From NCBI GenBank assembly GCA_014058105.1, contig JACGCM010001441.1, forward strand, positions 1,426,001-1,490,000: 64,000 nt of DNA, in the 5' to 3' direction. This document shows, piece by piece, positions 22,309 to 34,443 of the stretch; within the stretch, counting starts at the first letter, position 1, and every line of letters starts with the position of its first letter. The notes under the pieces were generated by a model that worked only from the letters and a program-made list of their open reading frames with translations, did no database searches and had not been told where the DNA came from. A program made the position numbers and the translations under genes. The DNA comes from Kingdonia uniflora. Taxonomy: Eukaryota; Streptophyta; Magnoliopsida; Ranunculales; Circaeasteraceae.

Positions 22309-22689
22309 TATTCAAAAGAAATGGTTCAGCTTCTAATGTTAAGCTTAAGTATGTATGAGGTCGATATATAATACCTTTGCTATATAGTTCAAGATTCAAA
22401 TCTCAGACTTCATTAAATCCATCAACAGAAAACTAAGAGTCTCCTTTTTGAAACTCACCAAAAGATAAAATTGTTAATAAATGGGATTCTTCTCTTGTCT
22501 TCCTTCAACTCCTTTTAGGTAACATAAACTTGACCTATTAAGTTCATGTCTAGAGTAGTTGCTATAATTTTTTTTTGCCCTGGGTATAATGGAAATGGAA
22601 TGGACTATCCCCAGATCAAGAGACCTTGCAATGGCTTCTCACTTCCTCCAGGGTAAAACTCTTGTATAGTTTATCATATCTGCCTTTTC

Positions 22690-24499
22690 AAAAAAAGCAA
22701 CAATCAAGTTGAAGATGTTAGTTGACAAAGAGCTCAACTGAGTAGTTTTCACCGAATCACAAAAGGATTTTGACAACATTCTATTGAGCTTCTTAGCCTT
22801 GCCAGTTAGCACCATCATCAGACTCCTCCATAAACATCCTTAACCATTAAGGATGGGGTGTTTGAACTCTCTGTAAGAGGGCTTGGAGAATCTGGAAACA
22901 GCATATTTTAAGAATAATATATTTAAGAATATGCTCCTTCGTCCAAGAAACTCATATGCAGATCAATGTCAGAAGCTAAAGCTGAACATCGACGATACAT
23001 AACCAACCAAGTACTACCTATATAAGAACTACTAGTCTGATATATCTTAAGGTGAACATTTACACAGTGAAGGAAACAGTTTGAGCATTTTTGGGAATAT
23101 GAGATGCAAAAGCAAACAACCGATATATCATGAGGCTTCCCTTGAAGATAATGGGGTTGAAAAAGAAGATAATGGGGATGAGAGAGTGTTAGTTATAGGT
23201 ACATCGACATTTATTATAACTGATGACCTGCAAATAATGTCAATGTCTACCACTAGCGCTAGTTTAGCACTAATGAAAAATCTCGACGTCATGGATATGA
23301 AAGCTCTGGAGGAGATGATCTTTGATGCTAGCTTGGAACAAGTAAGTCTCGCATTGGAAAAATGATACTGTTAGTACTTATCTTCAATAAGCTCAAGCAG
23401 TGGATTAAACATGGATTAACTCCAAGTTCCATATATAACCTATACCATTTGACAGCCCTCTGCTAGAGCTCGTGGGAGGTCGGGTTTTTGACATTAGCTA
23501 CATTATATATTTTTATGCTAACATTAAATTTTTACTTTTTCTTTCGTCCTTAGATCATAGCTCTGCTTAGACTTTCTTTGCTTTCAAAGAGACCCTTAAC
23601 AGACTTGTTGGTTTTGAAGAAACTATACCATCCAGATTTAGTTTATTTTCAAAGGAGATATCCAATTCAAACTTCAAGACTGGAAGATATCAGCATTGTG
23701 GATAAAAAGATTGCATTTAAGATAACTATAAGAAAATTAATTCAAAAGGTTCTATTTGCTGAAGTAGAGGAAGATTTTATCAATTTTCTCTTCAGCCTCC
23801 TCACTTTCCCTTTAGGTTATGTACTAAATTTCTCTGGTCCTACTTCGCTATGGGGAAGTATTAGCAACATGTGAAATACTGTATAAGGTTTAACGGTTGG
23901 CAAGTACATGAGATTATAGGAAATTAAGTCCATGCTTCTATCTCCCAAGCTATATCCCTATTTTGGCTCTTCTGGCTAGCCCCTAGTAATCAGGGAAATG
24001 CCAGGCTACAATTATTGATATACAGTGCGCAAAAATGATGGTTTTCTTTATAGCATTTAAATTGGTACTCTAACTACAACTGATACTATGACCAACCGCA
24101 ATTCTTCTGATAGGATTTCCAAGTACATATCAGTTCTGAACCCTGAGTCCTCTATATCAACAACCGGTGGAGGATACATGATGGGACCTGCAACGTTTAT
24201 GGTAAGAGATGATTTGGTTGTCACGCATCTTTCTCCAATTTCTTGGTTTTCTTTTCTTGAAAGCCAAAATGTTTCGGTTGATGATCTAGAGGAACGAATG
24301 GTTAACATGGGTACAACAGAGATAATATGCGACTGTATTATCCATATCTTTCTCAATTGTCGACATAACTAAATATAGATTGTATTTTTTCCTATTACAG
24401 GCTCTGCGGCTATTAGAAGCTTGTTTCATCTCCATATTAGCTCTTACCAAAGTTTTCGTCAGTGACATGAACCAAAAGGGACTAAAGAAAAAAAGGTAA
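22690..24499 (+). pseudogene. DUF674 protein gene, several exons, mutated
   Basis: Plus-strand exon-like blocks follow the DUF674 order. The first is KLKMLVDKELN-stop-VVFTESQKDF with LALPVSTIIRLLH (22700-22840). The second is 23081-23365, with FIITDDLQIMSMSTTSASLALM and DMKALEEMIFDASLEQ. The third is 23560-23870, with FKITIRKLIQKVLFAEVEEDF and LLTFPLGYVL. The fourth is 24088-24330 (GGGYMMGPATFMVRDDLVV, VSVDDLEERMVNMG). The last, after an AG acceptor near 24400, is ALRLLEACFISILALTKVF, ending at 24499. An in-frame TGA in the first block and missing connections show it is not functional. It keeps introns, so it was captured as DNA, not by retroposition. Confidence 0.78.
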
Positions 24500-25013
24500 G
24501 GCCTGATTGCTATGCAAATATTTCACATTGGGAATTCAAAATTCTAAACACTATTTTCAAAAGTTGAAAATCAATTTTGTTTATGTAACCAGACTGCATT
24601 TGGTAAATATCAGGTTTCAATTTAAAATAATCATCCAGCCAGAAAGTTTGACTCTCTTTACAAACAATAGACTCACGGTGTCAACTAGTTCAGTTGAAAG
24701 TTTAATTTCCTACCATTTAGTTATTTAGAACAAGCGTGTCTGTACCCTTTACACTTGTCTACAACATGGAAACATGAAATGCAGCCGAGAGATGACAGAT
24801 TAATTAGTACATTCCCTGAATTTTAGTATCGATAGATCAAGAATCCTCAATAAGTTTTCATAATAATCTGTAATAAATGTTGATTCATTATAAGAACTCA
24901 GTTGTGGTTTAGCAGGTCCTAAGACTATTGTTGACTTTTTTCATCTATACGCTACTGGTTTACAAATCTTCAGTTTCAATTTATGTTCCTACTTTAATCA
25001 TTTAACAAATCAA

Positions 25014-25307
25014 CTAAAAACAGTTGTCACAGAATGGATTGCATGCAAGGAGGATTGACGCCAATGTCATAGAATTGGGTTTCTCATTTTGCACAAGCAT
25101 TTTCTGATGAACTGTGAAAGCTTGGACAGTTTCCCCTTTCGGTATGTATCCTGCGATCATAGCATTCCATGTAACTTGATCTTCAGTATTTACACAATTT
25201 TTCTCAAATAATTGTTTTGCAATGCTAATCAAACCAGTATACATATCTATTAGATAACTTTTAATTCCTTCAAACTTAATTAATCCAATTATGGAAGAGA
25301 TAACCAT
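25014..25307 (-). pseudogene. PPR protein fragment (PLS class)
   Basis: The minus frame reads YLIDMYTGLISIAKQLFE, DQVTWNAMIAGY, ETVQAFTVHQKMLVQNEKPN and MTLASILLAC, i.e. one and a half pentatricopeptide repeats of the type found in organelle RNA-editing factors. Complete PPR proteins have ten or more repeats, so this is a small captured fragment. It has no start or end of its own and lies inside the CACTA element. Confidence 0.75.
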
Positions 25308-26804
25308 GAGTGTGTTTTCAAATTGTATAGTTCTTAAGATTGGATGCCGCCGAAAGAAAAACAGTAGCAGTTATAGAATCAATCTGAAACCATTGATTTT
25401 GCATCTCGCATTTATCCTTAGTTAAAATAATATGAAAATTTTCATGAAAAGTACAGTTTTGTCTTGGATTTCTTCAAGGATGTGATTAGATTGATATAAT
25501 TTTGTTTGAGTTTCTGAAGTATGTAGGACTTGGAGTCTGTAACCAGAGTATATAATCTGAGCCATTAAATTTGGTTTCTTATATTTTTCAATCTGAGAGT
25601 CTCTGGTTTCATTGTTTAGCAGGTGGCTCGGGAAGAAGTATGGGCGAAGGTTTCTGCCCTTGAACTTGATTGAATGGATATTTATGAAAAGGATTCCCAA
25701 CTCGAAACTGTGGTTTTGCCATATGCAAACACACACCTGAGAAAAGGATTCCAACTTAAGGATAGTGGTTTGCAGTGATGTGGTGATGTGGTATTTACAC
25801 AGTCGTACAATCTCATACAACTTCCAATTTACCAGGGTTAAGCATTGTAATGTTATTTCCCCTCTTTTTTAACCTTATCGATGTAGTATGGTTACTTTGA
25901 TATAGATATCTTGTTCATTATCACAAACTTTCCTAATGTTTGGCTTATTTCGACTCTAATCCTACCCAGAGGCAACTTATGAGGATCTAGAATGTATAAT
26001 TATCATGGAGGTGGAATCCTTCAAACAAATAGGTATTTTGATTTTGTTCTGCATTATTTTCTTTTCTTTTAAGATTGCAAGCATTTTTTTGTGTACTCAG
26101 ATTAACAGAGCTAATGTTTAATTTGTATGCTTTGATAGGTTTACAAATTGATCTAAATTAGTATAAACGCACAAAGGCACTCAAAGGCTGTAAGCATTCT
26201 GGGAGACCCTTCTTAATGGTTGCTTTATTAGTTTTTTGTACATTGGTTAAGTTTACAATTGATTTAGCCTTGTAATTCAAATAATAAAGTGATTAAGTTC
26301 GAACACATTATATTAAATGAAAGTAATATAATTTAGCCAAATATTTTTCTTTTTTGTAGAATATGGTGGTGGTCAAATAGAGAGAAGGATAGGGCAATGG
26401 ATTGAAAATATTTGATTTGTTTATTTTTATTTTCGTATTTTTTGAGGCATTGATGTCCTTTTAAAAATGTTATTGTTGATAAATGAAAATGCTACCATGT
26501 CATTTCATATATGACGATAAAAGATTTCAGCTACGTTATTTTTTAATGATGTTATTTAGTGACGTCAATATAATACATTAGCCTGCCGGCCACCGGAATT
26601 GGGTATCAATAACGTCATTTTTTAAAACCCCTTATACATCAATTAATTAATGGCGTTAGTGCCTAATTTTCCTCATCACTTATTTAATGACGTTGTTAAT
26701 CCCTACCTTTCCACGTCATCGTCTTCGACGTCATTTGTACAATGATGTTAAATCCCTTTTACGCCATTATTTTAATGACGTAAAAACTCAAATTAATTGT
26801 GGTG

Positions 26805-28170
26805 ATTCCTCCGAGATAAGTGAGTGAATCAGAATATCTATTTTCTCTATGCGGTAAGTGTTCAATAGTAATCCTCTTGAATCTACACATTCAATCGGCT
26901 AATGCTGCTACGCAATCAATTATCTTTCCTTTTTTCTAGAATTTTTTTGTGTAATGGTTCATAATGAGTAAAAAGTCCATGTACATAAACAACTCTGAGA
27001 CTCCAATCTCGAGAGCCATATCCAGACCGTAAATCATTGCTTCATACTTGGCCGCATTGTCAGTAGCTTCAAAATTGAGTCTAACTGTTTTCTCGATCCT
27101 GTCATTGAAAGGTATGATAAACACGGTTCCGATACCTAACCCTGCCGATCTGGAAGATCCATCAGCTAAAAGACGTCATCCCTTTTGAGTTACCCAGTCT
27201 AACTTTTCATCGAACTTGTATTTGAACTGTTTCTCATTGATATTCGTGTTGTCATCTTCCTAGCCGGGATCTTCTACCAGGAAGTCCGCAAGGAAATTTA
27301 CTACTACTTGGCCATTTTCAGAATGTCGTGGTTCAAAACAGATATCATGCTCTCCTAGTGTGACCTACCATTGTTGTACTCGCCTGGATTTCTCTCTCTT
27401 GGATAAAATCTTTCGTAAAGGGTAATTCGTCACTACTCAAACTGAGTGGGCTTAAAAATATTGTCTCAATTTTTTAGATGTGTATATGAGAGCTAAGAGT
27501 AATTTCTCAATCTTGGTATACCAGGTCTCTGTTAGAATGAGAGTTGTGCTGACGAAGTACACAAATTTCTCTGTCTTCTCATCAAGTCAAATGAGAATAG
27601 AACTTAATGACTCGTTCGTAATTGTAAGATATATGATGAGTAAGCCCTTCTTTAGGTATAATCATCACTGGAGGTGAACCCAAGTAACGCTTGAGCTCCT
27701 GAAATGTTCCTTCACACTCCGTTGTCTACTCGATGTCAAGATTTTTCTTAAACTTCTTTACTGTTGTTTCATCACGCAGTAGATTTAATAACTAACGACA
27801 TCGGTCTGAAGATTTTGAGACAAAATGTTTTATTGCAGCAATCTTGCCTGCTAATTACTGTACGTCTTTCTTTGTTCTAGGAGAAGGCATAGACAATAAG
27901 GCACGAATACGATCTGGATCAACTTCTATGCCTCGTATACTGATCAAATATCCCACGAATTTTCCATATTGAACTCCGAACTGGCATTTGTCAGGGTTGA
28001 GTCACATCTTGCAGAAATGGAGAATTTCAAAAGTAATGTACAAATCTGTTATATGGTTCTTCTTCTTAAAACTTTTACACAACATATCGTCGATGTAGAC
28101 TTTCATCATTTTCTACGGTGATCTTTGAACATCTGAGTCATCAGTCATTGATATGTAGCGCCAACATTCT
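26805..28170 (-). pseudogene. gypsy RT (C-terminal half) and RNase H, 20-40 kb element
   Basis: On the minus strand from 28167, NVGATYQ-stop-LMTQMF leads into the catalytic YIDDML near 28095, then LNPDKCQFGVQYGKFVGYL and GIEVDPDRIRA. RNase H of the type with NFEATDNAAKYEAMIYGLDMAL lies at 26936-27124. The combination and spacing fit Tat/Athila-like gypsy elements. Frameshifts and stops are present. The N-terminal half of RT lies at 32795-33170, beyond a 4.6 kb insertion. Confidence 0.8.
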
Positions 28171-28458
28171 TACTACAAGAAAAAGTACTTTTAATAGCAC
28201 AAATATCATAGCATATATATTAAATGCTATTAAAAATTAACATTCATAGCATATTTTACATGAATGTCATTGTAGCCTGTGTTTTTCTCCCAATAGGTAA
28301 CCAGGGTTCGATACTATTTTTGCACTACACAGTTTTTTCTCTCAGAGCTCTCTCCCTCATCTCCCCTCTCTGAGCTCACTTCCACAACTCTCCCAAATCA
28401 AGCTCCATCTCTATCTACCTTTGATAAAATAAATCATATCTTCTTTACTGATTTTAAG

Positions 28459-28506
28459 GACAACTTCTTCTTCTTCTTCTTCTTCTTCTCTCTCTCTCTC
28501 TCTCCT
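28459..28506 (+). repeat. TTC/TC microsatellite
   Basis: CTTCTTCTTCTTCTT changes to TCTCTCTCTC. This kind of pyrimidine tract is common in plant 5' leaders. It lies upstream of the captured PPR fragment and may have come with its gene. Confidence 0.85.
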
Positions 28507-28924
28507 TCTTTCTCAGTAGAAGTGATCGTGAGAAATTATAAGTTTTTAAGCCCTAATCTCTTATTTGTTCTAATTGTGATTGATTTCTTGTTTTCATTTT
28601 GACATCTTAGGGATCTCTAATATCTTTGTTTTTGATTTTAAGGTTTCAATTTGTAGAATTGATGATTGAAGTTAAACTTGTACACACAGGTGGTGCAGCA
28701 TCAAAGGGGTTGGATTTGATTTAATTATCTACATAGGTTTTATTTTAGTTGATCTATAAAGGGGTTCAATTTGATCTATAATAGTTTGTGGTATGAAGAA
28801 CAATTATTACAGAGGGTTTGCTTGATTTATTAGTTTTTACTTCTATTTGGTTGATTACTGCGATTTAATTTGATTAAACCTAATTTTACTCCTCTTATCG
28901 TCCATCAATACATCTTCATTAGAG

Positions 28925-29720
28925 CATTTCATCAAATGCTTTTATCGCAACGCAGCTGTGGTTGAAGCTTTACCGGGTTTTACACAGTTGAGAGATATGG
29001 AGTTTACGCCGTCTCTTCAGGTATGGAATTCTACAATTTTAAGGGGACTTAATGTTGAAATGACTGATATTGCTAGGGAATTATATGATAGTATGATGGA
29101 TTTGGGTGTTGTTGGTGATGTCGATACGGTTGGGTTTCTAATTCGTGCTTATTAAAAGGATAGAAACTTTGAAGAAGGGTATAATCTTCTAAGGGAGTTT
29201 TTAAAATCTGGGTTTGCCCCAGATGTTATTGCTTTAACTAAATTGATATCTAGGTATTGCAAAATAAAGAATTTTAATAAAGTTTCTGCGCTTTTACATG
29301 TTATAATCGTGAAGGATAGTCTTCTTGATACAATATTATCAGGAAATTCTTCGCGGGTTTTGCAGGAATAGAATGGGAGATGAAAGTTTTTGACTATTTA
29401 ATGATTTAAAGGAGATAGGGTATGATCCTACTATGATTATGTATAACTCTTTGATTGATGGTCTTTATAAGATTGGTTGAGTTGGGGAAGCTCGGAAGTT
29501 ATGGTTCGAAATGTTGTGCAAGGGTTTTTGCCAGAATGTGTACATGTATAATGTATTGATTTTTGGGTATTTTAAGAACAATATGTTTGATGATGGTCTA
29601 AAGCTTAAAGAGGAGATGCGCCATAGGGGGATAAGTGATAGCATATTGAGTTACAATACTATGATGGTGAGGATGTAGTTACATGGGAAGGTAGATAATG
29701 CGTGTAGCTTATTTGTAGAA
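28925..29720 (+). pseudogene. PPR protein fragment (P class)
   Basis: The plus frame reads LPGFTQLRDMEFTPSLQVWN, ARELYDSMMDLGVVGDVDTV, FLIRAY-stop, FEEGYNLLREFLKSGFAPDV and ALTKLISRYCKIKNF. It continues in other frames with phrases typical of further repeats (YDPTMIMYNSLIDGL near 29425). It represents several consecutive 35-residue repeats with stops and frameshifts. P-class PPR proteins bind organellar RNA. Here the fragment is a passenger of the transposon. Confidence 0.7.
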
Positions 29721-30249
29721 ATGTAACTCATTATCTATCTTATAATTTTTGCTAAGTGACCAAAATATGAGTTGCATTCATATTGAGTTACAATACTGCC
29801 CAGCAACTGGAATCCACAAGGAACATAATAAGATATATAAATCTTCCAGGCTCCCTAAGAACCACGAAGAATATGGATATTATACAATTCCATTCCTGGA
29901 GAGCTTGGATTTACTTGGAGCTATTAAAGGACAAGTTTCAGTGACTGGTAAACCTACTGGAATCTCAACAAAAATCATGAATGAAGATGTGTAACCATAT
30001 AAGTTTCATAACCTTGTACCCTTGAATGAAATAGATTCATGTTCTGCTATATACTTCAACTTAGTACCACATTTTAACTGTATTATGGAGAAAATATAAC
30101 CAATTGACGGGCTTTTTACGACATTAAAGCAAGCAGAAAGTATTAAACAATCTCTATATTGTATTTCAAAGAATTTTCCAGATATCTGCAATAATTCCCT
30201 AAAACTAAAACATCTTGCTTTTACTTTTCCGTTAATATTATGTACAAAT
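29721..30249. other. Unassigned interior of the CACTA-like element
   Basis: An 81-codon plus frame (29749-29994) with LPKNHEEYGYYTIPFLESLD is not one I recognise. It partly repeats the phrase ATATTGAGTTACAATACT seen at 29643 and 29781, a small local duplication. No other feature is seen. Confidence 0.3.
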
Positions 30250-30942
30250 TATGCCAAAAATTAAAATTGTTTTTTAATGGTGCCTTCTGCCTTTTGCTCC
30301 ATGCCAAATCTTCCCCCTGCTTTGATCTCCCTTCATGTTCATCGATGAGGCTTAGCCTATAGGTAGTATAAGAGTGCCACGAAAGGGACATGCTTTTAGC
30401 TTAACAACTTTCAGCTCCTACTGAAGTCCAACAATTCCCAAGTGTTTAACTTCACCGATTGTGGGATTGTATGATAACAAACAAAGGTTATCCTCTACCT
30501 CTAGCAGAAATTGTTCGCTGCTCAGAAAATACAAGGGCTTCACTGTACAGTTATCATGGCCATGACAAAACAGCCCAGGTAATATAATTGCAGAGAACTA
30601 TTTTGTCCATAAATTCTTCTGGTTATATTTCCGTATCCAAATGATTACCTTTCGGTCCCCAAGAGAGCAATCTGCAAATGTTAAACAACCACTTAGTGCT
30701 TCCAAGCGATAGACAAAACATTTGTAATTGAAGGGGAAGTCTATATCCATAAATTGGACTTCTCGGATCTTCTTTAAATCTAAATTTAACAAAATTATTC
30801 GCGTCACAGTGGACTCACCCTTTGCAGATTCTTGCTTAATCCATGCCACCCAATGTAGCCATCCATTCAATAAAATTGATTCTTCGTGAAACACATAAGG
30901 TATAGTACCTACCAAACACCTTTCAACACCATCACCGAGCAT
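30250..30942 (-). pseudogene. F-box-associated domain fragment
   Basis: The minus frame contains ESILLNGWLHWVAW, IILLNLDLKKIREVQFMDIDFP, ALSGCLTFADC and KVIIWIRKY with NLWTK. After one in-frame TAG it continues LFCHGHDNCTVKPLYFLSSE and YNPTIGEVKHLGIVG. These are the order and spacing of the F-box-associated beta-propeller-like domain that binds substrates in SCF ubiquitin ligases. The N-terminal F-box is missing. It is a captured fragment, opposite in strand to the PPR fragment. Confidence 0.72.
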
Positions 30943-30949
30943 CGTAATA

Positions 30950-32420
30950 AGGTATGTGTATATGTGCCTTCCCTTGCTTTTTGGAGAAGATTATTAAGGA
31001 CCGAGGAGGGTTGTGGTCCGATGGGGTTTCACAATATCTCTTATATAAATTTGCTTATATTTCTTATATTTTTGTATCTTGTTCCTCTAGCTTAAAGACT
31101 ACCGATCTCAATATGAAGGTTATATACCCATGAAGTACAAACACTATTACAAGAAAATGGCCAAGTAAGTGTTTCTAAAGGGTCATTAATTTTGAACAGT
31201 ATTAGTAAGCTTTCACATCTTTAGTTAAGTTGGCAATGATTAAAAACCCTAACTTTAATATTAGGAGAGAGAATTTCTATTCAGAGGACTAATTTCCTGC
31301 ATCACACAGATCTGGAGAATGAGGCGATCATGTTACGTTACAAGCAGTAGCTGATAAGGTTCGCTATTTTTGTTTTTGAAACTTTAACTATTGTTTTTAT
31401 ACTCAGGAATTCCTTAATTTTTCTTAGGGACCATTTAGATCATATAAGTACTATCGACTACCTTTAGTGTCTTCGAAAGCAATAATGCTAGTGTTCCCCC
31501 TGTAAGAAACTAAATATTTGAAGGATCATAGTTCCACAAAGAATTTTAAAGCTTTTTGAATCAGAATTTAATGTTCTTCGTTCAATCATGATTGTTAGAC
31601 ATTATTTTGCTTGACATTATTTTACTTACTCAGTTTCTCGTGTTATCTCACTCTGTAAAATGCCTCGATCCTGTTTGTTCTCATCTATAATTATTGTGTT
31701 TGATAAACATTGTATAAGGGAAGTTAGACATTTATGGTAGAGATGATGAAGGGTTTCTCTGGAGCATTGTGTTTGAAGGTGTTGCTTCTATGGCGGTGGC
31801 TAAGGTTATATGTTGCCTCTTCTCTTAGCAAACCCGATATAAAATTTTCAAATCGCATAAAAGTCTTGATTTCCTAACATTTTCCACCATGTGCAACGTA
31901 CATTTCCTGTCTTCAATCATCGTGGGATTTTCTTTGGCGCTAATTGAATTGGGATGAAGATCAAGAACCTCATAATTATGTTGAGTTTCATCTATGAGGT
32001 GAGTTTCCTAAACTTTTGTACATCTTTGGATGCTTTCCTCTCAAGTTTTATTTATTTATTTGCTATATTACTTTCTTCTTGCAGGCCTTGCTATCCTTGA
32101 CCCCCCAACTTCTTTTCAACTCAGTATGACTTGGACTCCGTCCTTCCTTATGAACTCTTCACTTTTGAAGCCACCATTCTTTCTTTTTTTGTTTTTTATA
32201 TCTATGTTTTTAATTTTTATTCTTTTTGAATTGTTACGAAATCTTTCTTTGTTTAATCATGAATAAAATGAGTTATTATTATATATGAATGGCATTTTTC
32301 TTATTTATTTAATATTAGTATATATATGTTGTAAGACTTTGAGAGTGTTAATGATAGCATTCATTGAACATTGTAACTGCTTTATACTACTAATTTGTTG
32401 AGAAAGTATAGCATTTGAAG
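30950..32420. other. Unassigned interior of the CACTA-like element
   Basis: AT-rich. CACTATTACAAGAAAATGG at 31140 resembles another CACTA-type left end, but no matching right end was found. The 32030-32266 plus frame is a hydrophobic low-complexity ORF that I do not trust as a gene. Confidence 0.3.
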
Positions 32421-32423
32421 ATG

Positions 32424-32608
32424 TTATGTTACAAATAATAGATAACATTAGACAAATGTTATGGAAAAGATAATAGATAGCGTTAGAAAAATGTTATGGA
32501 AAAGATAATAGATAGTGTTAGACAAATGCTATGGAAATGACAATAGATAACATTAGACAAATGCTATGGAACGATAATATATAGCATTAGAAAAATACTA
32601 TGGAAAGT
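32424..32608 (+). repeat. About 37-39 bp tandem repeat, roughly five copies
   Basis: Units of the form GATAGCGTTAGACAAATG followed by CTATGGAAAAGATAATA repeat about five times with substitutions. They are the subterminal repeats of the right end of the CACTA-like element and are likely transposase-binding sites by analogy with En/Spm. Confidence 0.8.
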
Positions 32609-32794
32609 CAACTATGGCGTTCTCTAATGCTATTTAAAATAAATTGATAGCGCTTCTCAAATGTTATTATTTAATGGCATTCAAAAAAACGTTATTGTAA
32701 AAAGGATAGCATGGGAGAATAGAGCGGATGAAAAACACTATTATAGTTTTTCATAACGGTTTTTCAACGCTATTATATGTGTTTTTTCTTGTGA

Positions 32795-34443
32795 TCTCGA
32801 GGCCGAATGGCATGACCTTATAGAAATATAAGCCACGTTCTATAATAAAAGTTATTTTCTCTTAATCATTAGATAGCATAGGTATTTGATTGTATCCTAA
32901 TGCAGCATCCATCATGAATAGAAGTTTGTACCCCGAAGTGGAATCGAGTAGATGATTTATGATAGGAAGTGGGAAACTATCCTTTTGAGTATATTTGTTG
33001 AGGTCCGTGAAATCCACATACATTCTGATCTTGCCGATCTTCTTTGGGACTGCTACAATGTCTGAGATCCATTATGGGCAGTTGGCCTTTCAGATAAAAC
33101 TAACTTCGATGAGTTTGTCGATCTCTTGAATAACTTCATCCTGGAGTCTTGGTGCTAACGTCCTTTATTTTTGTTTCACAGCTAAGGCCTTATCTTTTAA
33201 ATTGAGCTTTTGGCAAGCCAGATTTGGATCAATGCCTGGCATTTCGTGAAAGGTCCAAGCGAAGACATCACTATTGCCTTTAAAGAATTGAATGAGGGAA
33301 TCTCGTTCTGCCGTTGGTAGAAGAGTGCCAATATATGTTCCCCATTTTTCTCCATCGATTTCGACGTATTCTGTTATTTCTGCGTTTGGCAGATGGTTTT
33401 CTGTAGAGTCTACTGCATAGTTTTCTATAATGTTTCCTGTTATTTTTTGTAATTGTTATGCGAGTTGTGGTTCTGAGCGTTCTGGAATAATGACAACAGA
33501 ATTTTCACATGCTCGGGCTAGCTTCTAACTTCCTTTGATTTCATATATGCCGCAATTTTATTCAAATTGTAACGCCAAATGATAGGTGGATGGAATAGTT
33601 CTCATATTGTGTAACCAGCAACGTCGCATTATCCCCAAATAACAAGATTTTGTATTGATAACATAAAAGACAATATCAAGTATTGCGGGTCCTGCCATAA
33701 TAGAAAGTATAATCTTTCCTACAACTTCTCTAGATCTATTGAATCCACAGATATCAATGTCACTGGGTAGTACCTTGTCGGCCAGCCCCATCTGATCAAT
33801 CGTGCTTTAAAAAAGTAATTTAATATTATTCCCAGTATCTATCATCATCATGTGAAGCACCATGTTTCTCATTTTTAACATGATCACCAAAGCATTATGG
33901 TAAGGATAGTTGATATGACAAACATCACAGTCATCGAAAGAAATCCTTGTTCACTAAGAGATGGATACGGGAAGTAAACGAGCTTTTTAATCTTTTCATG
34001 GATAGGTCGTGAGATTGGTTGACTCATCATCTTTTGCTTCTCATCGATTAGTTGACAATCTAAGTCTCAATGAAGTGGCTGAGGGGTTCGTGTATAAATG
34101 TTTCTCTCCTGCCAATTTTTCAGTTTGTACGGGTTCTGTAAGAAGTTTGTAACTCCCGTTCTTGTAACTCTCAATGTTCATAATGTATTCATGCATTCGT
34201 CCATCTGCAAATATGTACTCTAACAGTCATTATAGAGCTAAATAATTTTGAGTCTCATGATGGTGAACCTTGTGGTGGATACAGTAAGGTTTGTTCTCAA
34301 TACGTAGGAGATACTGTGCATTTTGAAAAAAATCTATCCTTCTGAAGTATAGGCTAAATATTGGCTATAGTTACGTTCAACTTGGGAAGACAGGGTTTTG
34401 GAAAGTTACTGCCCTTACGATGTCGTTTGTCATTAGATTTTGT
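32795..34443 (-). pseudogene. gypsy protease region and N-terminal RT, 20-40 kb element
   Basis: The minus strand at 33791-33558 reads ILPSDIDICGFNRS-like motifs, then CYLGIMRRCWLHNMRTIPST. This corresponds to the conserved LGRPWLHKMKAVPST block between protease and RT in Tat/Athila-like elements. At 33100-32800 it reads RMYVDFTDLNKYTQKDSFPL, LFMMDAALGYNQI and FYKVMPFGL, the RT palm up to the insertion point. Several stops are present. The protease active site itself is not clearly readable. Confidence 0.72.

Larger units (their letters stand above)
21183..26804. mobile_element. CACTA transposon carrying DUF674 and PPR gene fragments
   Basis: The left end is CACTACAAGAAATAAGAG. The right end is AATTAATTGTGGTG, a partly mutated complement. 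A 3 bp target duplication ATT lies at 21180-21182 and 26805-26807. Both ends carry TGACGTTA/ACGTCAT-like subterminal repeats (21205-21370 and 26450-26790). The 5.6 kb interior has no transposase; it holds DUF674 coding on both strands and a PPR fragment. It interrupts a gypsy element between RNase H and integrase. The right end is shared with the element at 1-854. Confidence 0.82.
28171..32794. mobile_element. CACTA-like transposon carrying PPR and F-box-associated fragments
   Basis: The left end is TACTACAAGAAAAAGT and the right end CTTTTTTCTTGTGA, sharing ACAAGAAAAA as inverted repeat. A 3 bp duplication TCT lies at 28168-28170 and 32795-32797. Removing the insert and one TCT restores the conserved RT stretch MPFGLENVGATYQ of the host gypsy element. 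Subterminal ATAGCATT/AATGCTAT motifs fill both ends. The TIRs are CACTA-like but the outermost bases are not CACTA, so the superfamily is an inference. Confidence 0.7.

Noticed and set aside
31140..31165. CACTATTACAAGAAAATGG as the left end of another nested CACTA
   Set aside because: No matching right end or 3 bp duplication was found within the enclosing element.
32420..32610. Regular repeat considered as a CRISPR-like array
   Set aside because: The units are directly adjacent without unique spacers, in a plant transposon end.
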